Of a stretch of DNA of 64,000 nucleotides, positions 41,398 to 49,189 are shown piece after piece (positions within the stretch are counted from its first letter, which is position 1; every line of letters starts with the position of its first letter). The notes beneath the pieces were generated by a model. The model had not been told where the DNA came from. It saw only the letters and a program-made list of their open reading frames with translations, and ran no database searches. Made by a program: the position numbers and the translations under genes. The stretch is from NCBI RefSeq assembly GCF_000504285.1, contig NZ_KI632511.1:2725372-2789371 (forward strand), given 5' to 3'. This DNA is from Actinospica robiniae DSM 44927. Its GTDB lineage: Bacteria > Actinomycetota > Actinomycetes > Streptomycetales > Catenulisporaceae.

Positions 41398-42930
41398 ATG
41401 ACCGAGAGCCCCGCGCCCGACCACCCCGAGCCCGCCCCCGACACGGCCGGGCAGGCGCGCCTGCGGCCGAGCGTCGGCGCCGGGGCGACCGCCGTGATCG
41501 CCATGGCCAACACCGCCCCCACCCTGAGCATCGGCATCGGGCTCGGCCTGATCAGCCTGGACACCGGCGCCGCGGTCCCGGCGATGGTGCTGCTCGCGGC
41601 GCTGCCGATCCTCGGCATCGCGCTCGCCTTCAGCCGGCTCAACCGGGTCGAGCGGAATCTGGGCGCGAGCTACAGCTGGGTCGGCAGTGCGCTGAGCCCT
41701 TGGCTCGGCTTCCAGTGCGGCTGGGTGAACCTGGCCGGCTCTACCCTCTACCTCGCCTACGGCAGCCAGGTCTGCGGCTCGATGGTGCTCACCTTCGCCC
41801 GCGAATGCCACTGGACCAGCGTCTTCGGCCTCGAGCTCGACCCGGGCTCGATCGCGCTGACCACTGTGATCGGCGTTCTCGTACTGGCCGGGCTGACGCT
41901 GCTGGCGCTGCGTGGCGCCGACGTGGTCGCGCGGCTGCAGACCCCGATGATCGCGTTCGAGTACCTGGTGCTGATCGGCTTCTGCGGCTACGCCGCGATC
42001 CGCGGCAGCCACCCGATCACGCTGGATTGGTTCAACCCGTTCGCTGCGCCCTCGGCCAAGCTCGCGGCGACCGGCTTCATCCTGTGTGTGTACTGCTTCT
42101 GGGGCTGGGACAGCGCGTTCACTCTCACCGAGGAGACCCGCAGCGCCCGCGACTCGGCCCGGGCCGGCTTCGGCTCGATCTTCCTGATGCTCGGCATGTT
42201 CCTGCTCGCGGCCTTCGGCTTCGAGCGCTACTTCTCACTGGACACGATGGGCGCGAACGGCGCGCAGCTGCTGCCCTACCTCGGCACCGCGATCGCCAAG
42301 CAGCCGCTGGCCGCGCTGCCGCTGCTGGCCATGCTCTTCTCCTCCATCGCCTCGCTGCAGACCGGCGTGCTGCCCAACGCCCGCGGCGCGCTGGCCATGG
42401 GCCGCGACGGCACGCTCGGGCGCGCCTGGACCCGGGTGAGCCCGAAGTACGGCACGCCGGCCGTCGGCAGCCTGCTGATCGCGGGCATCGCCGCCGTCAT
42501 CGCGGTCCTCGGCATCGGCATCGGCACGCTCAACCAGTTCGTGCTGGCGATGGCGACCTCGGTCGGCACGCTCGTCTCCGGCTACTACGGCCTGGCCGGG
42601 CTGGCCTGCGCCTGGCGCTTCCGCCGCGATCTGACCGCCGGGGTCAGGAGCGCGCTGGTCGCGGTCGTGATCCCCGCGATCAGCTCCCTGCTTCTGCTCG
42701 GACTCGGGATCTTCCTGTCCGTCAGCAGTTGGCAGGCCAGCCCCGACTTCGCGTTCAGCGCCGAGAACGGCCGGTTCCTCGCGCTCGTGCCGATCGCGGT
42801 CGTGGCGGCCGGGATCGTGCTGTCGGCCTGGGCCAAGTGGGGTCGGCGGTCCGCCTACTTCGCGCGCGGCGCCTTCGACGGTTCGCATAGCCTCGTGGTC
42901 TCGTTGACGGAAGAAGAAAGCGCGGCATGA
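41398..42930 (+). CDS. APC-superfamily amino-acid permease
   Basis: 510 residues with about 12-14 helices. The N-terminal SVGAGATAVIAMANTAPTLS, GASYSWVGSALSPWLGFQCG and the helix 6 region YCFWGWDSAFTLTEET are typical of the APC family. Imports an amino acid or amine by proton symport; the substrate is unknown. ATG 41398 is used. It overlaps the amidohydrolase gene by 4 bp, so the permease probably supplies the substrate hydrolysed by its partner or removes its product. Confidence 0.85.
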   Translation: MTESPAPDHPEPAPDTAGQARLRPSVGAGATAVIAMANTAPTLSIGIGLGLISLDTGAAVPAMVLLAALPILGIALAFSRLNRVERNLGASYSWVGSALSPWLGFQCGWVNLAGSTLYLAYGSQVCGSMVLTFARECHWTSVFGLELDPGSIALTTVIGVLVLAGLTLLALRGADVVARLQTPMIAFEYLVLIGFCGYAAIRGSHPITLDWFNPFAAPSAKLAATGFILCVYCFWGWDSAFTLTEETRSARDSARAGFGSIFLMLGMFLLAAFGFERYFSLDTMGANGAQLLPYLGTAIAKQPLAALPLLAMLFSSIASLQTGVLPNARGALAMGRDGTLGRAWTRVSPKYGTPAVGSLLIAGIAAVIAVLGIGIGTLNQFVLAMATSVGTLVSGYYGLAGLACAWRFRRDLTAGVRSALVAVVIPAISSLLLLGLGIFLSVSSWQASPDFAFSAENGRFLALVPIAVVAAGIVLSAWAKWGRRSAYFARGAFDGSHSLVVSLTEEESAA

Positions 42931-44600
42931 ACAGCACACCTCAGGCAGAACTGCTCTTCCACTCTGGATCGGTGTTCACCGCGGACGGCGCGTCCGGACC
43001 GGCGCGCACGGCAGTGGCGGTGGCGGACGGCCGGATCCTCGCGGTGGGGGCGCAGGCCCTGGATCTGGCCGGCCCGCGCACCGAGCGGGTCGACCTGGCC
43101 GGCCGGCTGCTCGTCCCCGGCTTCCAGGACTCGCACATCCACGCGGTCTTCGGCGGCCTCGAACTCGGCCGCTGCGATCTCAGCGCTCTGAAGACGGCCG
43201 AGGAGTACCTGGCGGCCATCGGCCACTACGCCCACGCGCATCCGGAGCAGGAGTGGATCACCGGCGGCGGCTGGTCGCTCGAGTCCTTCCCGGGCGGGCT
43301 GCCCACGGCCTCGGCCCTCGACGCCGTGGTCCCGGACCGCCCGGTCTTCCTGCCCAACCGCGATCACCACGGCGCGTGGGTCAACAGCCGAGCGCTGGGA
43401 CTGGCCGGGATCACCCGGGACACGCCGGATCCGGCGGACGGGCGGATCGAGCGGGACGGGCGCGGCGAGCCGATCGGCGTGCTGCAGGAGGGCGCGGTCG
43501 TCCTGGTCGAGTCGCTGCTGCCGAAGATCTCGGAGCAGGAGTACGACGCGGCGTTCGACCGGGCGCAGGCGCTGCTGCACTCGCTGGGCATCACCGGCTG
43601 GCAGGACGCGCTGGTCGGCGCCGGCATCGGCTTGCCGGACAACTTCGAGGTCTACCTGCGGGCCGCGGTCTCCGGCCGGCTCACCGCACGGGTACGCGGC
43701 GCACTGTGGTGGGAACGCGAGCGCGGCGCCGAGCAGATAGCCGGGTTGCTCGAGCGGCGCCGGATCGGGCGCGGTGCCGGAAACGGCCGGTTCGACCCGG
43801 GCAGCGTGAAGATCATGCAGGACGGCATCATCGAGAACCGCACCGCCGCCCTCAACTCGCCCTACTTCGAGCCCTGCGCCTGCCGCGGGCACGGAGGGGA
43901 GCCGGCCGGCGAGAGCGGCAGCGGTCTGAGCTTCGTCGACCCGGCCAAGCTGGGCGGATACGTGGCCGAACTCGACCGCCTCGGCTTCCAGGTGCACTTC
44001 CACGCCCTCGGCGACCGGGCCGTGCGCGAGGCTCTCGACGCGCTCGAGGCGGCGCTCGCGGCCAACGGCGGCCTCGGCCATCGCCACCACCTCGCCCACC
44101 TGCAGGTGGTGCACCCCGACGACGTGCCCCGGTTCGCCGCGCTCGGCGCCACGGCCAACATCCAGCCGCTGTGGGCCTGCCACGAACCGCAGATGGACGA
44201 GCTCGCCATCCCGCTGCTCGGCCCCGAGCGCGCCCAATGGCAGTATCCGTTCGCGGCGCTGCGCGCCGCCGGAGCCGAGCTCGCCGCCGGCAGCGACTGG
44301 CCGGTCACCAGCCCCGACCCGATCCAGGGCATCCACGTCGCGGTCAACCGCGTCGCGCCCGGTGAGGGGGGCGCGGCGCTCATCCCGAGCGAGAAGCTGA
44401 CGCTCGCTCAGGCGCTCGCGGCGTACACGGCCGGCTCCGCACGGGTCAACCACGTCGACCAGGCCGGCCGGATCGCCCCCGGCATGCTCGCCGACCTCGC
44501 CGTGCTCGACCGCGACCCGTTCGGCGCGCCGGAGGAGGAGATCCACGAGGCCCGGGTGACCGCCACGTACGTGGCCGGGCAGGCGGTGTTCCAGGCCTGA
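42927..44600 (+). CDS. amidohydrolase family 3 protein (YtcJ-like metal-dependent hydrolase)
   Basis: 557 residues. Metal-binding motif DSHIHAVFGG (near 66), the KIMQDGIIENRTA segment with the carboxylated-Lys-type position, later His in FQVHFHALGDRAVREAL and HHLAHLQVVHPDD, and the Asp in GSDWPVTSPDP. The C-terminal composite beta domain ends AVLDRDPFG. Family members hydrolyse N-acyl or cyclic amides, such as N-substituted formamides in nfdA. Coupled to an APC permease. Confidence 0.86.
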   Translation: MNSTPQAELLFHSGSVFTADGASGPARTAVAVADGRILAVGAQALDLAGPRTERVDLAGRLLVPGFQDSHIHAVFGGLELGRCDLSALKTAEEYLAAIGHYAHAHPEQEWITGGGWSLESFPGGLPTASALDAVVPDRPVFLPNRDHHGAWVNSRALGLAGITRDTPDPADGRIERDGRGEPIGVLQEGAVVLVESLLPKISEQEYDAAFDRAQALLHSLGITGWQDALVGAGIGLPDNFEVYLRAAVSGRLTARVRGALWWERERGAEQIAGLLERRRIGRGAGNGRFDPGSVKIMQDGIIENRTAALNSPYFEPCACRGHGGEPAGESGSGLSFVDPAKLGGYVAELDRLGFQVHFHALGDRAVREALDALEAALAANGGLGHRHHLAHLQVVHPDDVPRFAALGATANIQPLWACHEPQMDELAIPLLGPERAQWQYPFAALRAAGAELAAGSDWPVTSPDPIQGIHVAVNRVAPGEGGAALIPSEKLTLAQALAAYTAGSARVNHVDQAGRIAPGMLADLAVLDRDPFGAPEEEIHEARVTATYVAGQAVFQA

Positions 44601-44734
44601 CGAGTCGGCCGACCGGCGGACGCGCCCGCGTGTCAGTGCCAGGAGACCGGACCGCCCGGAACTAGCCTGGCAGCTGGCAGGGTGCGCTCGCCGGATTCGG
44701 CCGCGCCGACCAGGGCGCGAACGCGGAGCGGCGG

Positions 44735-45430
44735 ATGCTGTGGGAGGCGGTGCTCGCGGCGCTGATCGCGGGATTCGCGCCGTGGACGCTGCTGATCGTG
44801 GCCACGCTGCTCAGCCGCGAGCGTCCGATGCATCACGCGCTGATCTTCCTGGCCACGGCCGCGGCCATCACCCTGCTCGTCGGCTTCCTCGTGGTCGAGG
44901 CGCTGGGCAACACCGACCTGGAGAACCGGCACCAGCACCACTCCGTCTCCCCGGCGATCGACCTCGGCCTCGGGATCGCCGTCCTCGTCTTCGTGCCCTA
45001 CTTCGCCCGGCGGTCGCCGAAGCCGAAACCGGACCCGAAGGACCGGCCGGCCCGGACCTCCCGTTTCCACCGCAAGTCCACGGACTCGCGGGCGTGGTGG
45101 GAGCGCAAGACCGGGCTGCTCGCCGTCATCGCGCTCGGCGCGTTCGTCGGCTCGCCCTCGCCGCTCTACCTGGCTTCGCTGCACTCGGTCACCAAAGGCC
45201 GCCCGGGCGGCGCGGTCGGCGCCCTCGAGGTGCTGCTGCTCGCGGTCGTCGTGCTGCTCATGGCCGAGGTGCCGATCATCCTGTTCGCCCTGGCCCCGGA
45301 CCGCACCGCGGCCCTGCTCCACAGCGCCAACGCATGGCTGGCCGTGCACGGGCGCACGATCGTCATCGTGGCGCTGACCGGAGCAGGGGTCTACTTCACC
45401 ATCAACGGGCTCGCGCGTCTGATCGGCTGA
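44735..45430 (+). CDS. GAP-family (Sap, sulfolipid-addressing-like) membrane protein
   Basis: 231 residues with six helices: WEAVLAALIAGFAPWTLLIV at the start, a cytosolic basic loop in the middle (RRSPKPKPDPKDRPARTSRF) and GLLAVIALGAFVGSPSPLYL. This GAP/Sap family in mycobacteria is linked to surface lipid transport; the substrate here is unknown. ATG 44735 is preceded only by a weak purine stretch (GGAGCGGCGG). Confidence 0.7.
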   Translation: MLWEAVLAALIAGFAPWTLLIVATLLSRERPMHHALIFLATAAAITLLVGFLVVEALGNTDLENRHQHHSVSPAIDLGLGIAVLVFVPYFARRSPKPKPDPKDRPARTSRFHRKSTDSRAWWERKTGLLAVIALGAFVGSPSPLYLASLHSVTKGRPGGAVGALEVLLLAVVVLLMAEVPIILFALAPDRTAALLHSANAWLAVHGRTIVIVALTGAGVYFTINGLARLIG

Positions 45431-45446
45431 GCGGCCGCGCGGATCC

Positions 45447-46523
45447 CTAATAGAGGGCGTCCATGGCCTGGCGGACTTCGACGAGCGTGGCGTCGGCGAC
45501 GGCGTTCGCCCGTTCGTTGCCCGCGCGCAGGATCTGCCGGAGGTAGCCGCGGTCCTCGGCGTACTCGGCACGGCGGGCGCGGATCGGCGCGAGGTAGCTG
45601 TTGACGGCGTCGGTGACCGTCCTTTTCAGCGCCGCGGCTCCGGCTGAGCCGATCTCCTCGGCGACGGCTTCCGGAGCGCGGTCCTGACAGAGGGCTGCCA
45701 GCAGGAGAAGCGACGCGACCTGGGGCCGCGCGACCGGGTCGTAGGTGATGTGGCGCTCGACGTCGGTCGTGGCGCCCTTGATCAGGCGGGCCGTCTCGTC
45801 CGCGTCGGCGGCGAGGGCGATCGCGTTGCCCCGGCTCTTGCTCATCTTCGTCCCGTCGGTGCCGAGCAGCAGCGGCGCGTTGGACAGCAGCACGTCGGGC
45901 CGCGGGAAGACGACGCCGTAGCGCTCGTTGAAGCGCCGGGCCACGGTCCGGGTGAGCTCGACGTGCGGAAGCTGGTCGCGGCCGACCGGCACCAGGTTGG
46001 CCTTGCAGAACAGGATGTCGGCGGCCTGATGGACGGGGTAGGTGTACATCAGGCCGCTGACCGCGGCTTGGCGCGAGTGGGCGATCTCGTCCTTGACGGT
46101 CGGGTTGCGTTCGAGTTCGGCGATGGACACCAGGCTGAGGAACGGCAGCATCAGCTGGTTGAGCGCGGGCACGGCGCTGTGCGTGAAGATCGTGCTGCGC
46201 GCCGGGTCGATGCCGATGGCGAGGTAGTCGAGCACCAGTTCCTCGACGTACTCGGTCAGGTTGTCGGCGACGTCGCGGTCGGTCAGCACCTGGTAGTCGG
46301 CGATGAGCACGTACGTCTCCACGCCGAGGTCCTGCAGCCGGACGCGGTTGTGCAGCGTGCCGAAGTAGTGGCCGAGGTGCAGCCGGCCGGTGGGCCGGTC
46401 GCCGGTGAGGATGCGGAACTGCCCCGGGTCGGCGCTGATCAGCTCTTCCAGATCACTGCTGCGCGCCTGCGCCGCGGAGATGGAGATGGGCGCGGCGGGA
46501 GTGGTAGTGGCGATGGCGGACAT
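45447..46523 (-). CDS. trpS: tryptophanyl-tRNA synthetase, auxiliary (TrpRS-II-like) type
   Basis: 358 residues, class I. HIGH motif as LHLGHYFG (about 48-55) inside TGDRPTGRLHLGH, and KMSKS at about 224-228 (GTDGTKMSKSRGN). The TGDRPTG...HLGH and NRVRLQDLG style matches the auxiliary type (Deinococcus TrpRS-II, Streptomyces TrpRS1) rather than the housekeeping SGIQPTGxLHLGN form. Streptomyces TrpRS1 confers indolmycin resistance and is controlled by ribosome-mediated attenuation; the leader here has the matching features (next entries). CAAGGAGAC lies upstream of ATG 46523. Confidence 0.92.
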   Translation of the reverse strand: MSAIATTTPAAPISISAAQARSSDLEELISADPGQFRILTGDRPTGRLHLGHYFGTLHNRVRLQDLGVETYVLIADYQVLTDRDVADNLTEYVEELVLDYLAIGIDPARSTIFTHSAVPALNQLMLPFLSLVSIAELERNPTVKDEIAHSRQAAVSGLMYTYPVHQAADILFCKANLVPVGRDQLPHVELTRTVARRFNERYGVVFPRPDVLLSNAPLLLGTDGTKMSKSRGNAIALAADADETARLIKGATTDVERHITYDPVARPQVASLLLLAALCQDRAPEAVAEEIGSAGAAALKRTVTDAVNSYLAPIRARRAEYAEDRGYLRQILRAGNERANAVADATLVEVRQAMDALY

Positions 46524-46596
46524 GTCGAAGTCTCCTTGAGGTCAGTCGCATACGCCGTCAGGACGTCACGACCCGGTGCTCCCCAGGGGACGACGA

Positions 46597-46622
46597 AAGG
46601 GCCGTTCATCCGAACGGCCCTT
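46597..46622 (-). terminator. transcription attenuator hairpin in the trpS leader
   Basis: Perfect 11-bp stem AAGGGCCGTTC / GAACGGCCCTT with a 4-base loop, then TTTCGTC, 27 bases after the leader peptide stop and 73 bases before trpS. The GC-rich segments between the leader peptide and this stem (GCGGCCGCCTCGCAGGCGC) could form an alternative antiterminator. Confidence 0.82.
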
Positions 46623-46648
46623 GTTTCGCGCCTGCGAGGCGGCCGCTC

Positions 46649-46690
46649 CTAAGTGGAGCGCCACCAGCCCAGACACGAGGAAGATCGCAT
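46649..46690 (-). CDS. trp leader peptide with tandem Trp codons
   Basis: Thirteen residues, MRSSSCLGWWRST then TAG. Trp codons 9 and 10 (46661-46666) are adjacent; Trp is the rarest amino acid, so WW in a 13-residue peptide just before trpS is strong evidence of a leader. No ribosome binding site is visible. A TAGAAT box ends 6 bases before the ATG, which suggests a leaderless mRNA. Ribosome stalling at WW under low charged tRNA-Trp would favour antitermination. Confidence 0.82.
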   Translation of the reverse strand: MRSSSCLGWWRST

Positions 46691-46696
46691 GCCCGC

Positions 46697-46702
46697 ATTC
46701 TA
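46697..46702 (-). promoter_or_regulatory. -10 hexamer of the trpS leader transcript
   Basis: TAGAAT on the minus strand, 6 bases before the leader ATG, placing the transcription start at or next to the A of ATG. No good -35 hexamer is visible 17-18 bases upstream. Confidence 0.55.
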
Positions 46703-46730
46703 GCGAAGATCGGCGCCGGAGGGGACTGCG

Positions 46731-47396
46731 TTACGCGATTCGTTCGATGGTCGCCAGCCACGCGGGAGCGCCGTCTTCGCCATGGAAGCGGGTCTGGATG
46801 CGCGTGCTCTCGAGCGCTTCGATCCGCCAGCCGGACTCCGCGTTGAACGAGACGTCGAACTCGGCGCGGCCCACCGGGTGCGGGCCGGGCTCGGGGCCCT
46901 CGTCGCTGAAGCAGAGCACGTGCAGCGTCCCCTCGGGCGCGGTCACCAGGGCGAGGCTGGCGACGTAGTCCCGGCGCTCGTCCTCGTCGAAGGTGTGAAA
47001 GAGCCCGCAGTCGAGCACGGTGTCGAAGGTGCTGCCGAGGCGCTGGAGCCGGAACGCGTCGGCGGTCGCGAAGCGGGCCGGGATGCCGCGGGCTTCGGAC
47101 TTGGCCCGGGCTATGGCCAGCGCGGTGGGCGCGACGTCCACGCCGAGCACGTCGAGGCCGGTGGCGGCGATGTGCAGGCTGTTCTCGCCGGTCCCGCAGC
47201 CGACGTCGAGCACCGTCCCGGTGAACCCGCCGTCCGCCACCACCCGCGCGACGGCCGGCTGCGGCCTGCCGATGTCCCAGGGCGCGGGTTCGCCCAGGTA
47301 GGAGGCCTCCCAGGGCTGCCCGGCGAGCCGCTCGTGGCTGGTGCGCCGCCGGTCGCCGTAGGGATCGCGGGACAGGTCGCTCGTTGCTGCGGACAC
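46731..47396 (-). CDS. class I SAM-dependent methyltransferase (Methyltransf_25/11-like)
   Basis: 221 residues. SAM motif I is VLDVGCGTGENSLHIA (about 62-77), followed by VLGVDVAPTALAIARAK, ATADAFRL and FDTVLDCGLFHTF. The N-terminal GQPWEASYLGEPAPWDIGRP is typical of the thiopurine/chalcogen-type small-molecule methyltransferases seen in actinomycetes. Substrate unknown. Located upstream of the trpS leader promoter. Confidence 0.85.
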   Translation of the reverse strand: MSAATSDLSRDPYGDRRRTSHERLAGQPWEASYLGEPAPWDIGRPQPAVARVVADGGFTGTVLDVGCGTGENSLHIAATGLDVLGVDVAPTALAIARAKSEARGIPARFATADAFRLQRLGSTFDTVLDCGLFHTFDEDERRDYVASLALVTAPEGTLHVLCFSDEGPEPGPHPVGRAEFDVSFNAESGWRIEALESTRIQTRFHGEDGAPAWLATIERIA

Positions 47397-47507
47397 GATG
47401 CATCACCTCTCCCTCGATCCTGCCACGCCGCGCGAGCTGCGCCACGTTCTCGCCGATCCTCACCCGAATGGAGTAATCCGGGCCTGTTCGCGGCCGGCCC
47501 GTGAAAG

Positions 47508-47556
47508 CCGGGTAGGCCGGGCGGGCCCGGTCGGGGGCCGCGCCCGGCCTACCCGG
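47508..47556 (-). terminator. strong bidirectional hairpin terminator
   Basis: Perfect 16-bp inverted repeat CCGGGTAGGCCGGGCG / CGCCCGGCCTACCCGG separated by 17 bases, just after the stop of the small secreted protein gene. Confidence 0.8.
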
Positions 47557-47578
47557 CCGGTCTGGAAGGTGGGTCGGA

Positions 47579-48028
47579 TCAGATCCAGCGGGCGATGAGG
47601 GTGCGCGAGGAGCTGGCCCGGTCGTAGCGGTTCTGCGGGCTCCACAGGGTCGCGTCCACCCGCACCGCGCCGGGCGAGAACTGCTGGCCGCGGTGGTTCG
47701 AGGCGAACGTGAGACGCCAGGTCTGCAGCGAGCCGTTGCAGTTCACCCGCACCTCGCGGGTGGCCTCGGCGCGGCCGCGGCGGTCCGCGCTGCTGACGGA
47801 GACCTGCAGTTCCTCGGACCGCGAGCGCCACGCGCACTGGTAGCGCCCGTTCACAGTGACCTGCCCGTGCGAGACGACGGCGGAGGTGGTGGAGACGCGG
47901 GCGTGCGAACCGGCGGCGAGGGCCGGGCCGGCTGCCAGCGCGACGGCGCCGGCGGCGATGGCGGGCACGGTCGCCCAGCGAGCGGTCTTGACGGCGCCGG
48001 CCTTGGTGAAGAAGAACGACAAGCTCAT
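47579..48028 (-). CDS. small secreted protein, function unknown
   Basis: 149 residues. Sec signal peptide with hydrophobic core TVPAIAAGAVALAAGPALAAG (about 20-40). The mature part has two Cys (GRYQCAWRS, VNCNGSLQTW) that could form one disulphide and a beta-rich, Arg-rich composition. No family recognised. GGAGGCTTTCCC precedes ATG 48028. A terminator follows at once, so it is monocistronic. Confidence 0.65.
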   Translation of the reverse strand: MSLSFFFTKAGAVKTARWATVPAIAAGAVALAAGPALAAGSHARVSTTSAVVSHGQVTVNGRYQCAWRSRSEELQVSVSSADRRGRAEATREVRVNCNGSLQTWRLTFASNHRGQQFSPGAVRVDATLWSPQNRYDRASSSRTLIARWI

Positions 48029-48260
48029 GGGAAAGCCTCCTCGTAGGCGCGATCGCGCCCGTAGGGTTCAACCACGCGTCATACGTGATTGATCGTCATG
48101 AGCCTTTTATGGCATGCGATCCGCCGCCGCTCCGCCTCACCATGCCGCCGCGCCACGCGCCGGACGATAGCGAATGGTGGCGGGCTCTACGCTGGACGTG
48201 ACGGCGTGTCGGAACCGCCGCGGGGATTGCCGGGCTCGTCCCCGTGCGCTCGAATGAGCT

Positions 48261-48785
48261 ATGACCGATCTGACCCCCCTCGCGTCCAAGAACCTCGGCG
48301 AACGCTACGGCCTGCCGGTCGTCGACTGGGCCCGCGCCGAGGAGGCGCTGGCCCAGGGGCCGACGCCGGAAGTCACCTACTTCATCGGCACCTGCCGGCC
48401 GGACGGCACGCCGCACGCCGCCGGACTCGGCGCCCAGTGGAGTCAGGGCGCGCTCTACTTCACCAGCAACCCGACCACCCGCAAGGCCCGCGATCTGGCC
48501 GTCAACCCGCGGTGCACGATGTCGGTGCGGCTGCCCGGCGTCGACCTCGTCCTCGAGGGCGAGGCGCGCCGGGAGACGGACGCGGCCACCCTCGAGCGCA
48601 TCGCGGCCGGCTACCGGGCCGGCGGCTGGCCCGCCGAGGTGCAGGACGACGCGCTCACCGCGCCCTACAGCGCGCCCAGCGCCGGCCCGGCACCCTGGCA
48701 CGTGTACCGCTTCACCCTGCACGCCGCGGTCGGCCTGACCACCACGGAACCCGGTGGCGCGACGCGCTGGACCTTCGCGCACTGA
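48261..48785 (+). CDS. pyridoxamine 5'-phosphate oxidase-family (FMN/F420-binding split barrel) protein
   Basis: 174 residues. The split-barrel core shows YFIGTCRPDGTPHAAGLGA, LYFTSNPTTRKARDLAVNPR and TMSVRLPGVDLVLEGEA. In actinomycetes this family includes F420- and FMN-dependent reductases and PNPOx-like proteins; the cofactor cannot be decided here. ATG 48261 has no strong ribosome site. Confidence 0.8.
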   Translation: MTDLTPLASKNLGERYGLPVVDWARAEEALAQGPTPEVTYFIGTCRPDGTPHAAGLGAQWSQGALYFTSNPTTRKARDLAVNPRCTMSVRLPGVDLVLEGEARRETDAATLERIAAGYRAGGWPAEVQDDALTAPYSAPSAGPAPWHVYRFTLHAAVGLTTTEPGGATRWTFAH

Positions 48786-48813
48786 GACGCGGACGGGCTG
48801 CGCCGGAGCGAGC

Positions 48814-49185
48814 TCAGCCCTCGGGCGCGTGGCAGACCGCTTCCACGTTGTTGCCGTCGGGGTCGCGCACGAACACGGCGAAGTAGAACTCGTGGTACTC
48901 CGGCCACACCCGCGGCGCGTGCATGATCTCGGTTCCGGTCGCGAGGGCCGCGGCGTAGAACGCGTGCACCTGGTCGCGGGTCGCGGCGGAGAAAGCCAGG
49001 TGCACCTCCGCCGCGGGTTCCCGGGACTGCTTGTCGGAGATCCAGAAGTCCGCCTGCTCCGTGCCGTACCCGACCGCGTCGCCCTCGTCCATCAGCCGCC
49101 GCCCGCCGAGCGGGGCGAGGACGGAGTCGTAGAACGCGCAGCTCGCGGCGAAGTCGCGGACCTGGACGGAGACGTGGTCGATCAT
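48814..49185 (-). CDS. VOC-family (glyoxalase/bleomycin-resistance fold) protein
   Basis: 123 residues, one VOC domain of two beta-alpha-beta-beta-beta units: IDHVSVQVRDFAASCAFYDS at the start and EFYFAVFVRDPDGNNVEAVC at the end. His and Glu at the usual metal positions (IDHV, HLAF, NNVEAV). Function unknown; relatives isomerise, dioxygenate or sequester small molecules. Starts 4 bases after the nadE stop, so it is probably co-transcribed with nadE. Confidence 0.82.
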   Translation of the reverse strand: MIDHVSVQVRDFAASCAFYDSVLAPLGGRRLMDEGDAVGYGTEQADFWISDKQSREPAAEVHLAFSAATRDQVHAFYAAALATGTEIMHAPRVWPEYHEFYFAVFVRDPDGNNVEAVCHAPEG

Positions 49186-49189
49186 GTCC

